A stretch of 64,000 nt of DNA from Labia minor (taxonomy: Eukaryota > Arthropoda > Insecta > Dermaptera > Spongiphoridae): contig OY720345.1 of assembly GCA_963082975.1 (NCBI GenBank), forward strand, positions 60,026,528 to 60,090,527, read 5' to 3'. Below the pieces are notes generated by a model, which was not told the DNA's origin, searched no databases, and saw nothing but the letters and a program-made list of their open reading frames with translations. Every line of letters begins with the position of its first letter. Position 1 is the stretch's first letter. Of the stretch, positions 9,364-22,246 are shown in pieces. Made by a program: the position numbers and the translations under genes.

Positions 9364-10860
9364 AACTATCTACTAAAAATTTTTAACGGTTTGATTTTTC
9401 TCTTCAAATAATTAGCTGCTAAATATAACTAAAAATAAATTTTAAGCTTAAGCGGAATTATTTTTGATTTAATGAAAGAATTAATTTCTTAACAAAAAAT
9501 ACTTAATTATTAAAATATTAATTAAAATACTTAATTACTAACTACTTAAAATACTCAGTCATTATTTACAACATATTTATAATAATATAAATATAGTTAA
9601 TAATTAGTAATTAATTTTCGAATCAAAACAAGGTTAGTCATTATTGTTATGAATTTAAATAATTAATTATTATTAACTTAGTATCAGAAGTTACAAAAGT
9701 TTTAAGTAATTAATTAAATAAATGTTTAGAAATAAATAATAATAATAATAATAATAATAAATACATAATATATATAAAAATTTTCGAAATTTTTTTACTT
9801 TTAATAATGTCGTTTTTGCGATTATTGTTGATAGATAGAAATACAAATCAACGCCAACCCAAGGGGTGAAGTAGGGAAGGGTGCTCGTTCTGTATGATTG
9901 AGATTCTTTGGTGGTGTCTTCCTGTCGATTGAGGTTCACTAAGTGGATATCAATGCTCGAATCGCCTCGGCACGTTTATTTCATATCCCCATCGTTCCAA
10001 GCATTATGATTGCTTTCAACCCCAATTCCTTTCCACTCCCCCAAGCGCAGGGCAAATTGACATATTTCCTACTTGCATTATCGTTTAAAGATATTAGAGA
10101 CATGAAATCAGAGACAAATCATATACTATCATATCTAACGCAAAGAAATTCAATTCACTATATTTCTAATGAATGTGTATTCTTTGTTTTTAATTCTTAT
10201 ATGCATTTATTAATTTATATGTTTATCTTTTAAGATTATATTTTTATTATGAATTAATAAAATAAATTATTTTTTTTAACCAGTTCATAAAGTATATAAT
10301 TATTATAATCGATATATATTTAAAAAATTAAATAAATTATTTTTTCTAATATTAAATATAATATAAATAATTCAATGATTAATTTCAAATTTATATTGTT
10401 TGGCGTTTGTTTACATTTTAAGTTAACTTTTTGATTGATTTTTTATGAATTTATTTTTAAAATATATTTTTTTTTAAGTGTATTTAATATTTAATATTTT
10501 TTTAAATGTTTATTCAATTACTGAATAATATTTTAAAAACCCCAAGACTTTTCAGATAAGATAATAAATTTATTTTTAAAAATTGTCAAAATTTCTAAGA
10601 ATTTTAAATATGTATATATTATTTCTCACCTGTTGCCTATCATATATTAATTGAATGGTCTTCTTGTTTACTATCAGTTAGAGCACATTTTTTTATAAGG
10701 GCGGAGGCTTGTTAAGTCAACTCTATTATATTAACGTAAGTACATTCTAAATATTCTTTTATTCTTGAATGTCTTTAAACCTGAGGAATCTTTCATTTTT
10801 TGAATAGATAATATAAAAAACCTCTGACTTTTGTACATTCTACTCAATGACAACTCCTAT
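9364..10860. other. AT-rich intergenic DNA with one balanced island
   Basis: Mostly A/T runs, including an (AAT)n run at 9,738-9,761. About 9,835-10,075 is distinctly richer in G and C and contains a 96-codon open stretch with no recognisable domain. I make no gene call; the island could be regulatory sequence. Confidence 0.4.
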
Positions 10861-11042
10861 CAAGTCGGTTATATTAATTAGATGTCCTCACAACTTTTAC
10901 CTTGACTTTTTTTGATTGGAGGCGCAACGTTTTATCAAATAGCTTCCCAATTTTGATCCCGGAGGCTGGGTTGACTCCGTCCCATGGATCACGATAATGT
11001 GAACCAACGATGTTGCCTTTTACCCTGTGGCGCCTTCCATAG
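10861..11042. repeat. SINE-like dispersed repeat, copy 1
   Basis: It shares a core with 52,235-52,460: AGCTTCC-AATTTTGATC, then a G/T-rich GGTTGGGTGA-type block, after a GGCAAC/GGCGCAAC element. The two copies differ by many substitutions and small gaps, so the family is old. Length and lack of ORF suggest a SINE or similar short retroelement, but no clear A-box/B-box pair or tail was identified. Confidence 0.4.
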
Positions 11043-12940
11043 ATAATAAAATAAATAAATATTTAAAATAATATTTAATAAATTTATTTTTAATAAGATG
11101 ACAATATTAATTATCATTTTTATTAAGTTTCTGTATGGCATATTATTATCTATTATAGCGGGATCAAATTAACATTTTAAAATTAATCATTAAAAATTTA
11201 TAATAAATTTAATCTCTTTCTAATCTTCAAAATAATCTTTAGGGAATGTAAATCGCTCTATTTTATCTCTGGCCACTCTTTAAATTTCATGAAAACAATG
11301 ATTTATAAGTTTTAGTTGAAAAATTGTTTAAACGTGAGAATATTTATAATATAATATTATATAATTATGTTATATAATTAACATTTAGATATTTAATTTT
11401 CACCAATCTATTTTTGTGTTACTACTAGATTTAAAAATTCTAAAAACCACTTTACCACAACCATCATTATTCTTAACCACCTCCATCCAATTCGTATTTT
11501 CTTCTAAATTCTTCACTTTTAACTAAATATTGTCACACCAATCCTTAATTTAATAAATTAATATTATAAATATTATTTATTGTATATAGTGCCCATCTTT
11601 ATTCATATTATAAAACAATTTATTTACATTTTTTTTTAAATTAAAAAAAAAAAAAAATAATAATCATATAATTTTCCCTTACCTTTGTCTTGTAATTATT
11701 TTATACTATTTTGATTGATTATTTGAGCAAATAATTGTGTTTTATGATAACGTTAGAATGAAGTTATCTAACTGTGAAAATGTCAAATTAAAGAGCCGAA
11801 TTAAACACCTCTGACTTGGCAATACAGATCTGTTTTCTAAAGATTTATGGAAGGTAATTGCACTGATCCAGGTTTGCTTCCCCTCGACTACCTCTCTAAA
11901 GCAGTCCGTGAATATCACTGAGCTCCTTTGATATGAGCTGCCCAGTATATAAAGTCCCAACAGCCAGTTATATTTATTTTCCAAACAAGAAAACAGAAAA
12001 AATTTAATCTGTCTTTAAGACTAGACGTTTTTTCTCACCTGGCACAAAGCTATTTATTGTGAAAGAATTACGGACCGCCCTGTCGGTTCATCACTTAAAT
12101 AACTCTGTTACTATTACTGAGCAATTTGTAGCAAACGGATCCGACTGTATGATGACAGGAGGTTAATCCTTCTTTTGAAATGTGAAGGTGTACGGAGGAC
12201 GTCCAGGCCCTTTAATCCCAATGCAACCTTTGCCTTTTGTGCATTTGCTGAACTAGCCAGCCATTCAACAGCATATTGCATTTATTTCGATATATTTATT
12301 TCTTTTGCCTTTTACTATAAAAAAGAATTGAAGCCGGAAAAGAATATCTTTCACTTTTTCTATTTATTCTCACGAAAAAAAAAACAAGATTGGATTTTTC
12401 TATTTCATTTCACCTGAAATGAAATGATTAACAATATTATCCCTCTCTCTTTCTCTCTAATTCATTCAAAATTGGAGTTTCATTCACAAATTACTTATAT
12501 ATATATATATATATATATACATGTTTTTTTTATTATTTTTTAATTAATTATAAAATATCTTAATTTATAAATTTGATTTGAATGTTTATTACATTTATCA
12601 GTTAATGAAAAGTTTCTTTTACTTATAATAATGATTAATTAATTAATATATGTATAAATTCTACTGCATTCTACCTTTAATTTGAGGTTCCTCCCCTTTT
12701 GTTATCAACGAATCGTTACAACCCCTCAATTTTCATAGCAATCTAATATCATCAATATTCAATACTAAAATTTATTTAATCGGCTACAAAATAATCTACC
12801 AAATTATTTATAAATGTACATCAAAGTAATATTTTGTTCTTTAAACCTTTATAATTTATAATTATATTGCTTGATTACAAATTGTCTAATGGTTAAAGAG
12901 TCATTAAAATTACTGGAGGTAACTTTTATGCTTTTTCCAA
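11043..12940. other. Intergenic DNA, AT-rich with an island at 11,740-12,260
   Basis: The island has short ORFs on both strands but none with family character. The remainder is A/T runs, including (TA)n near 12,498-12,520 and a pyrimidine CTCTCT tract near 12,445. I see no gene. Confidence 0.4.
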
Positions 12941-12944
12941 TTAA

Positions 12945-12990
12945 TGTGTCGACGTTTCGGTCTTGTATCAAGACCCTCTTTCAGGATTTT
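12945..12990 (-). repeat. Penelope-like terminal motif with degenerate hammerhead core
   Basis: The minus strand reads CCTGAAAGAG, then a perfect stem GGTCTTG-ATA-CAAGACC, then GAAACGTCGAC. The order resembles a hammerhead core (CUGANGA, stem II, GAAA) such as occurs in Penelope-like elements, but one extra A sits in the first core strand. No coding part of such an element is present. It is probably a relic. Confidence 0.4.
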
Positions 12991-13591
12991 GGCTTTGTTA
13001 TTTTTCTCAAATAGAGTGTAGTAATGAATGATACATGTCCTTTATATAAAAATATATCTATATATAATCAGAGTGCTAAAAAAAATATTGATACATTTAA
13101 AAGCACCATTGTTATTGTTGTGGCTGACCGCTGTGACCTAACCCAATATATAATATCAAATTTTAAATGTATTATAAGCAAATGTTACTCAAATACCAAA
13201 TTAATAATTTTTTCAATATTTTTTTTATGTTTATTAGTCTGATTTTTAAGTGTTAATAATTTCTCTTTTTGTACTAAAACTTTTTTACAATTATTTCTTC
13301 TTTTTCATTTTAAAAAATTAATATTTAAAAATATTTAGAAAAATGTATATAATTGTAATTTTTAAAAACATTAAGTTTACAATATGAAGGAATTTAAATA
13401 GAATTAGAATCATAGTTCATAAATAAGCTATGCTTTAAGATGGTTTAAGTAGCAATGCCACAGCAACACATTGCCATTTGATAACGAAACTATAAAACAA
13501 GTGTGCTAAAAATCTAGTTACTTAGTTAATTCAATTAAATATTGAGTACACAATTCTTTCCAAACAGATTGAATTTATTTAATTAAACTAT

Positions 13592-13625
<34 letters not shown>

Positions 13626-13903
13626 GGGTACTTTTATTTCTTTTAGAAAATACTACTATTATTTATAATTAATAATATTTTATACTGATTCTTTAAAATT
13701 TTCATCTGTATAATGAATAGATTTTATTTACATGGTTTGAAACAATTCAATCTATATTTACAAAAAGTCTCCCAATTATTTATTTATAAAATATTAAATA
13801 TATAAATAAATTTATTTTCTTGTCAGGCTCAAAAGCCACTTTACAGTCGCCCACTGGGATTCTTATTTATCTTAGTATTAATTAGTATTTAATCATAGTT
13901 ATG
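12991..13903. other. AT-rich intergenic DNA
   Basis: No gene or recognised transposon. It contains an (ATA)n microsatellite at about 13,589-13,625. Confidence 0.4.
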
Positions 13904-14497
13904 TTTTTACTATCTCGCCAGAGATAGTATTGCGATCACGAAATTTTTCGATGTTGAGATTTTGATGTTTTTATACGTTTTGAAGGTTCCTGAATCATTT
14001 TCACTAAGGTTGAGAAAAATGTCTGTGTGTGTGTGTGCGTGTATGTATGTAACCAAGATTACGCACAAACGGTTTGAGCTAGAATGATGAAATTTGGTAC
14101 ATGTGCATTATTCAAAATTCATAGTTTTCTATCAACTTTTGAGAAATGTAGCTCAACCGGAAGAGGGTCATTACCTACAAAGTTTTGATTTTTTTCTTCT
14201 AAAGTGACCGTAAAATAAAAATATATGTTTGATAATTTTTCACATATTAATAATTGTTTAAAACTGCTATATATAGAATTTCAGCTTGATTGAATCGCTG
14301 AAAGTACCAGAATTAATTTTTTAACACTGCAAATCTCACGCGCCAACACGTGACGTGGTGCCATCAACAAAAAGCCAAACATGCGCTGGTTTAATAAATA
14401 TTATTTATTAATTTTAATTTATAATTTAATTTAATTTAATTTAAATTAATATATGTTATTTAATCCAATTTAAATTTACGAGATAGTCGAGTGGAGA
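13904..14497 (+). mobile_element. HINE/DINE-1-like element, family B, copy B1
   Basis: The most complete plus-strand copy of family B. It starts TTTTTACTATCTCGCC and forms the hairpin ACTATCTC-GCCA-GAGATAGT at the left end. A GT/GTAT-rich microsatellite follows about 115 bases in, then GATGAAATTTGGTACATG. The right end has the inverted subterminal repeat CGAGATAGT followed by GAGTGGAG. Layout and the GATGAAATTTGGTA block parallel family A (copy at 590). Non-autonomous, with no ORF. The relation to Helentrons is inferred from structure. Confidence 0.7.
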
Positions 14498-15837
14498 ATA
14501 ATATTATATATATTGTCGTATATTGGATATTCTGGTGAGGTATTTTATTAGAAAAATTGGGTTGAAAACAAGTTTAAATTAATTTGGTAGCACTCTGGAT
14601 AAATTTAATTATAATAAATGGTTATTGAATCCGCGGCGGTAAATAGGTTCAGATTAAAAATGCATATTTAAATTATACTAAAAATTATGTATTTAATAAA
14701 CTATAAGAATTTATATTACAAAAATAGATAATAATGAAATTAATATAAAATTGACTGGTACCTTTAGAAATAGAAATATAAATTAAATGGAATTTAATTT
14801 ATATTTAGCAATTGCAAATTATTATTAATTACCAAGGGTCGACCACAGTTGGTATATTGTGTAGTTAAGGAATTGAGAATTCATTGGAGACTTGAGTCTT
14901 GAGTGTCGTCCTGCGGATTTATCTGGAACATCGAGTGGGCAGCAACATTTCTCAAAAATTGTGTATGGATGTCCTTCCTGCCAGGGAAAATGTTCGTGTC
15001 TCTTTCTCCAATTCTTGATCAAGACTGACTCTAATATGTCTAAAAGTGTAGAAGGTCATCATCCCCTCATCTGCCACTTGGCAAAAGTGTCCACCCCTCT
15101 CTCCCTCTTGGGTAACGAAGAGGTATATCATCTGGGTATTTCCCTGGGTTATTTTTAAAACAATAAATCTAGAAAGTTATCTTTTATATACTCTGCCATG
15201 TGCTCAAACAAATAACTTTCTATATTTCCATAATATATATAAAAATGCTATTTTTATGCTTATATATTACATCCTTTAGTTTATGGAAAAAAAAATTAAA
15301 TGAAATGCATAATTTTTTTTTTTTATATATATAATTATTAAACACAATGTTTTTCACTTAAGTATCTTGCACAAAAATTATTATTTAATATCACTGCACT
15401 GAACACAAACACTTATATTTTCACATAACAATAACAGTAATTTAATTTATTTATTTATTTTTTATATATTACATCAAATGGTTTAATTTTCTTAGATAAT
15501 TTTTCGAAATTCTATTTCTTATAAATTCAAGCAAATTGTTTTTATTTTTTTTTTTTTTTATTAATTTTTAAATCGAATTTATTCGGATCACCTTTGGGGT
15601 CGGTGGATTATCGAAAAGGAATTTATACAATTAATATAATTTTGCACTCTTTCTAATTACTAAGGTATATAAAGTATAAAGTATAAAAAAATTTTTTTTA
15701 AACTTGAATTAAAATGACTAAATTATATTATTTTGGTTTTTATTTTTATTTTTAGTTTAATTACTCAATTATTAATTATTACTATATTTTAAAGTGAAAA
15801 ATTTCCGACAATGAATATATAATTAATACTTTGTAAA
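14498..15837. other. Intergenic DNA with an island at 14,825-15,150
   Basis: The island is less AT-rich and opens in overlapping frames on both strands, none with recognisable features, so a protein is not supported. Outside it are A/T runs and poly-T tracts near 15,310 and 15,545. Confidence 0.4.
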
Positions 15838-16109
15838 GTACCACTTCCGGTTTCCGGATATACACCACAAGTTGATGAATTCATGCTACTGGTACATTAA
15901 GTAAATATTTCAAAATTTATCAAAATCCGTTGAGCGGTTTAAGCTATATACGCCTATGCGGACATACAATGGACAAAAGGACGGACGGACAAACATCATG
16001 CTATAAATACTTTTTTCTGTTAATAAAATGCATGATTCGTGAAGATATGTAAAAATCTCCAGATGGTGTGAAAACAATACCCCTTCCCTTCCTATCGTGG
16101 TCGGTAAAA
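15838..16109 (-). mobile_element. HINE-like family A, 5' part only (copy A5)
   Basis: The inverted copy ends CGTGGTCGGTAAAAA at its right edge (the family start). It includes the GGACGGACGGAC tandem run and reaches CACTTCCGGTTTCCGG at its left edge. The distal half with the 3' subterminal repeat and hairpin is missing. It has diverged more than the other copies, so it is likely older. Confidence 0.7.
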
Positions 16110-17150
16110 AGAAACAAATATTTTTTTAAATTTTTTTTTTTTTTTTTTTGCGTGAAACAAATAATTAAATTTGTTTATTAGTCATAAAATACTCATAAAA
16201 GTAAAAAAAAAAAAAAATGAAAAACTAGAAGGGCAAGCTTTCGTTTTGGTAATTAATTTCCGACGAGTTTGTTGTTGGAGCACTATACTTGGTTTGAATC
16301 CAACGATATCAATCTTGATGAGACGTTCCGGTGTGAATAAGTTGCCATTGATTGTTTACTTGTGATATTGTGTGAATGGAGGGTGGTTTGCGGGTGGCAG
16401 CCAACCGCGGAGGCACGCGGCCCCTAATTGACTTCCGCGGGGACACGCGCCACCGGAACTCACACGCCCCTCGATGACCTGTGACGCAATTCGCCCTTTG
16501 CCAATCCAATCTCCCAGCTTATTATCACGGGGCCACGATTGTTCATTCTCGAGGCCTCTTCACAGGTCAAATAACGATTTTCCTTTCATTCTTTTCATGA
16601 AAATATAGAATCGGTTGAATAGGATCACCATTTATTTTTTTTTCATTATTCATGAATTGAAAAGAAATCAGCTAATTATGAAAATAAAAAAAAACATCTA
16701 ACCTAATCGTTTTTTAGGTTATTTTAATGAAAAACAAAAATGGAATAAAAATCATATAATGCATTCATAATTTATATAAGAACATATTTCTCTATTTTCA
16801 AAAAATCTTTTTGGAATAATGTCAGTTTAAAATTTTGTAAAAATAAAATAACTATGTTCTATAAATCATTGGTAGCCTATCTACTCTTTGGCTCCAATAA
16901 CCATTCATACTTTCTTAGTCGTTGTAAACTGAAAATGAAAAAGATAAAAAGCAAAATTGTTAATAATATCTTTTCTAAAAGAAATTTATGTTTAAAACGT
17001 TTTACAAATTTTTTAAATTTTTTTCTTGATTATTAATTATTTTCATATAATAATTTATATTTAACTATTTATTACTATTTACATGGTTTAAGGTACTGGA
17101 AGATATTATTAAAATTAGAGTGTAAAACTATTCTGAAGGCTTGAAAACGT
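16110..17150. other. Intergenic DNA with a strongly GC-shifted island (16,240-16,560)
   Basis: The island contains runs such as CCGCGGAGGCACGCGGCCCC that are rare in this AT-rich window. Open frames there are short and have no domain signature. It could be a conserved regulatory element or a non-coding exon. The rest is poly-A/T-rich. Confidence 0.4.
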
Positions 17151-17230
17151 ATATACCAGAGGTTCCCAAAAGTTTGCCCACAAAATCATCTTACCCAAAA
17201 ATTTCAAGTATTAGAAAATCATGGCCCTCA
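17151..17230. repeat. Fragment of an hAT-type MITE
   Basis: CCAGAGGTTCCCAAAAGTTTG resembles an hAT terminal repeat, and the adjoining CCCACAAAA-CATCTTACC block recurs inside the complete element at 57,030-57,337. The other end is missing. Confidence 0.45.
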
Positions 17231-18530
17231 TGGCATTTTTCCGTCATTCATCTATAAAAATTTAATTCTGAGAATTAATTATTTTATATAAAACATACCA
17301 AAATAATATAAACTTCAAAAGTAAGAAAGAAGATTAATAATAATATTAATAAAAGTAATAATAAAAAAATCACAAAAAGAGGATGATTCTACAGAAAATC
17401 CTTCATGTGGTTAATATAATATCCCAGTTGAAGGAATTTGAAGAGAGTCTAGAATGGATGTAGATGAAATGGCAAAATATAATTTCAAATTTAAAAAAAA
17501 TAAATAAATAATCAAATATTTTGAATTATTAAATTATTTTTAATTTAAAAAAAAAATAATATAATTAATAAAATATAACTACGAGTAATAAATAAATTAG
17601 AATATATATATATATGGTCAATGTTAAAGAAATAAAACTACTTATATAATAAAAAGACTACTATTAGTATTATTGCTAATAGTATTAGTAATATAAAAAC
17701 TTTCCAAACTTGTCTAACAATATATAAACTGAAAATGGCATAACTATTCAAATAATATTTAGTAAGAACCCTAAAGGTGAAAAAATGTCAAAATTTAATC
17801 CTTGGTTTATCATGATTACAATACTTAAACAGTAATTGTAGTGTTTTGGGTTTGAGAAGAAAAAAAAATTATATATTATTGAAGGTATTAAAGGAATAAT
17901 AGGTGCGCTGCTAGAAAGCAAGTCCATTTACTTAAACTCTTTATAGATAAATTATTTTCAGGCCTTTATTGAAAGCGTTTTTGTATTCTAGCCGAAGCGT
18001 TTCGTTTAATCCCAACCGCAATTTATTTGACGCCAATAAAATTTGATTTCCACCTTGTCCCGCGCGTTGCCTATCTGTTCAGGCGAAACGTGACAACGAC
18101 TCTCTCATGGATCCCACTAAATCGGAGCTGGAAGGGGATGATATGATTTACGAGGGCCAGGTACGGACGTCTAATGGACCGGCGCCCGCCCTGATAACGC
18201 TTCTCGTTTCCCCAAAAGGGAGGGAGGGTGACCCGAGCTCCATTGGCCAGCACATTTGCCCACATCGTCCTCTATGATTGCTCGATGGGCCAGCAGAAAT
18301 GTGACTCTATCTAAAGAACAGAAGAACATCATTGAATTATATACCAACCCAAGCAACAATATCCTACCGAGTTACAAAATAACCAACATTTATGAGTTGA
18401 GAAGAGCTTTAATAAGGACTGAAAAAAATAAATATTGTTATCTTTTTTGGTATTTAAAAAAATATAAAATTATTTCATTGCCTTTTTAAATATTTTTTTA
18501 ACTAATATTTAGTTATAACTATATTTGTTT

Positions 18531-18585
<55 letters not shown>

Positions 18586-18785
18586 GCGTATTTTAATATA
18601 CAATGAAAATATATTTAATTTAGTATAAATTTAATTAACTATACAAGGTAAAAGTCGAATAAATAAAATTACAGAAAAAAATAATAAATATATTTTATAT
18701 GTTTTTATACGATTTTTTATTATTTAATTTTTTTTGATTAGTTACAAATAAACTAATTTTCATACATGTATTATCATTTCGATTA
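17231..18785. other. Intergenic DNA; balanced island at 17,980-18,310; (TA)n tract
   Basis: The island includes GACGCCAATAAAATTTG and several CG-containing words but no convincing ORF. A TA dinucleotide run of about 22 repeats lies at 18,538-18,582. I see no other feature. Confidence 0.45.
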
Positions 18786-19308
18786 TTTTAGTTGAAGGTC
18801 CCTGAGTCATTTTCATTAAGGTTGGAAAAATATCTGTTTATGTATGTAGACAAGATTACGCAAAAACGGGTTGAGCTAGAATAATGAAATTAGGTACACG
18901 GGCATTATTCAAAATTCGTAGTTTTCTATCAACTTCTGAGAAATGTAGCTCTTCCGGAAGAGGGTCATTAGTTACCACGTTTTGATTTTTTTTCCTCTAA
19001 ACTGATCGTAAAAATAAAGATATATGTTTGATAGTTTTTCACATCTTTAAAAATTGTATAAAATTGCTATATATAGAATTTCAGCTTGATTGAATCGCTG
19101 AAAGTACCGAAATTAATTTTTTAACACATTGACTGGCAATCACGCGCCAGCACGTTACGTATTACCATCAACAAAGAGCCAAACACGCGCTGGTTTAATA
19201 AATATTATTTTTTAATTTTAATTTATAATTAAGTAAATTTAATTTAAATATAATATATGTTAATTAATCCAATTCAAATTTGCGAGATACTCGAGTGAAG
19301 ACACTCCA
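18786..19308 (+). mobile_element. HINE-like family B, 5'-truncated copy B2
   Basis: It enters the family at GAAGGTCCCTGAGTC and runs to the right-end inverted repeat GCGAGATACTCGAG, followed by the small hairpin GAGTG-AAGA-CACTC. The left hairpin and the first 90 bases are missing. Confidence 0.7.
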
Positions 19309-19615
19309 GATTTTTACTAATCAATTCAATTATCCCGAGTGGCTACATATTCTTTCTATATACTTCATCTTTTATCATAATTTAAATCAATTATTATTAT
19401 TATTATTAATCCAATTATTTAATTTATAAGTTAAATTATAATAAATGATAAACAGTGTACTTTGAACGTCCTAATGAATTCACTTTATATGTAAATCAGA
19501 TAATAATCTATAATTTTTATGTATTATCATTTTCTTGTATGTAGTTTTTGGCCCGTTCTTCCCGCCTCAATCTGGATAATATGAATGATTAAGTTTATCT
19601 TTAAATAAATTTAAA
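19309..19615. other. AT-rich spacer between two family B copies
   Basis: Contains a (TTA)n run near 19,390-19,408. No gene is seen. Confidence 0.4.
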
Positions 19616-19893
19616 AAAACTGTAGTGTCTCCATTCGACATTTCACAAATTTGAATTGGATTATTTTAAGTCCTAATTTAAAAAAAATAATTCCGGTACT
19701 CTCAGCATTTCAGTCAAGCTGAATTTCTATTGAATAATGCCCGTGTACCAAATTTCATTATTCATTGCGTAATCTGATTTACATACACACACACACAGAG
19801 AGACATTTTTCTCAACCTTAATGAAAATGTCTCAGGAACCTTCAAAACGTATAAAAACATCAAAATATCGACATCGAAATAGTAAAAAGTTAA
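19616..19893 (-). mobile_element. HINE-like family B, internally deleted copy B3
   Basis: The inverted copy begins GTGTCTCCATTCGAC and ends near ATCGACATCGAAATAGTAAAAAG. The middle (CCGGAAGAGGGTC region and more) is deleted, leaving about 280 bases. Together with B2 it forms a head-to-head pair. Confidence 0.65.
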
Positions 19894-21703
19894 GAAAATA
19901 ATATTTCAAAAATTCTAAGAAAAATTAGCATTATAAATTAAAATAAAATTCTTGACATGATTCTAACATCGCCCCCCTTCTCATTGCTACAAAGTCACTG
20001 TAGTGAAGTAGTGATTTCGACTTTTTGAAAGTTCAAAATCATTGTTTGGGAATTATTCATAAGCTTAATGTAAACGATTTCAAGTGGTTGAATCGAGAAA
20101 TTAAAAGAAACGCCATATCAAATATGAACAGTAATTTCAAAATTATCGAGTTAACCTTCATATAAGTATTTACTTAATATTGATTGAATATTTTATTATA
20201 TATTATTATGAATAGTTATAATATTTTTTAATATATATTATTAATAATTATTATAAAAATATTTTTCAATAAATTAACACAATATATGATATTATCATAA
20301 AAAAATTAAAATTAAAAGTAAATTACTTAAAATTCAAATATATAAAGAAATAGAAAACCTACAAATATTTTTTTTTAATATTAATTATTATACTTGCTTT
20401 TCATATATAATATTTTACAGTTAAATGATTGAATTTCCTTTTTGTAACTAAATTCTAATTTATTTAGTTTTTTGTGAATAAATAACAAAGAATTCATGAA
20501 GACATAAAATGTATGGTTCCTAAAATTTACTAATCTATTAAATTATATATATATATATATATATAATACATCAGTATTGAGTCATTATTTTTCTTTTGTC
20601 GGTATTGTTATCCTAAGCATCCCTAATCAATCATAAATATGTTTTTTTTTATTGAACACATTCAATAAATAAAAAAAAGCTTGGTGATGGACAAACAGCG
20701 GCATTAATGCATCTTCCTTCCAGTGTGACTAACAAACCATACACCGTCACGGCCGTGCTAATGAGTCAATTGTTGCGTCTGCCACGTGGCGCACGTGGCT
20801 CGAGGTGCACGCCAGGATGCATTAGGCTGACAGGCAACCTGCCAACCAACTAACTATCTCTTCATCAGCCAAAATTTATGGCTATCCTTGATATCATAGA
20901 TTCAATTCATTAAAATGCATGACTTTCGCACGGAGATCAACTCATCAATGTAAAAGTTAAATGGATTTTATTCAATATTAATAAAGAAACATGATAAGTT
21001 GTATTCGTAGTCAGGTTTTGGAAATTTTTTTAAACTTAACCCCATACTAAATTAATTGGATTTCATTTTTATATACTTTAAATTAATTTGTGTATTTTAT
21101 TTTATTTTTTAATTCAAAAGTTTATATTGGTCTTTGAAAGGTACTTAAATGAGTTTGGTTTGGAAAATCCGTTGGCATAAGTGTATTGTATCTGAGGGGG
21201 ATTACTTTGAAGGGGACAACATAAATATTGATAAATAAATAAATATTTTTTCTTAAAAATACAAAGTCACCTTACTTTTCGAACACACCTACATAACGTA
21301 CATAATCGCATATGTTTTTTTTAATCAAAAAACAAAATGCAATTTTTATTCAAATAGATTTCCAAAAGGTAAAATCATTTCATATACAACAATAATTATT
21401 AAAATAATATAATTTACCAAAATCAAAAAATAAACAGATCACTTAGAAATATAGGTGCCAAACACGAAATGGAAAATAACCATGATAACCTAAAAATCAA
21501 TGTAGAACTAATTTAATTTAAAAATAAATAAATATGTGGCTAAAATTAACATACATTCAAGTGGGCACATTCTAAACAGTTTGTCGACGCCATGTTGTTG
21601 TAAGCTAAGAAATAGACTATATTAAATGTTTTTCATAAGCGATATGAAATATTAATATAATTATATAATATTTGATTTATATATTATTATTTATATTTTT
21701 GTG
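19894..21703. other. Intergenic DNA with an E-box-rich island
   Basis: Long A/T tracts surround an island at about 20,690-20,880. The island has TGAGTCA at 20,762-20,768 and two CACGTG palindromes at 20,783-20,788 and 20,792-20,797. No ORF of note. Regulatory function is possible but unproven. Confidence 0.45.
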
Positions 21704-22246
21704 TTTTTACTATCTCGCCAGAGATAGTATTGTGATCACGAAAATTTCCGATGTCAAGATTTTAATGTTTTTATACGTTTTGAAGGTCCCTGAATCATAT
21801 TCACTAAGGTTGAGAAAAATGTATCTGTGTGTGTGGGGGGGGGGGGGAATTACGCAAAAATTGTTTGAGCTAGAATAATGAAATTTGGTATACGGGCATT
21901 ATTCAAAATTCGTAGTTTTCTATCAACTTTAGAGAAATGCAGCTCATCCGGAAGAGGGTTATTACCTACCACGTTTTCATTTTTTTTCCTCTAAACTGAC
22001 CGTAAAAACATAGATATATGTTTGATAGTTTTTCACATGATTAAAATATATATAGAATTTCAGCTTGATTGAATCATTGGAAGTACCGGAATTAATTTTT
22101 TAACACCTCAAATCACGCGCCAGCACGTGACGTAGTGCCATCAACAAAGAGCCAAACACGCGCTGGTTTAATAAATATTATTTATTAACTTTAATTTATA
22201 ATTTAATTTAAATATAATATATGTTAATTAATCCCAATCAAATTTG
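21704..22246 (+). mobile_element. HINE-like family B, copy B4
   Basis: It starts TTTTTACTATCTCGCCAG with the left hairpin intact. A poly-G tract occupies the place of the usual GT microsatellite. The right end is altered: GCGAG is followed by TGGTGTCATTCC instead of the usual inverted repeat, so the 3' end is damaged where the next element begins. Confidence 0.7.

Noticed and set aside
12945-12990. Active hammerhead ribozyme
   Set aside because: On base-by-base reading the first core strand is CTGAAAGA, one base longer than CUGANGA allows.
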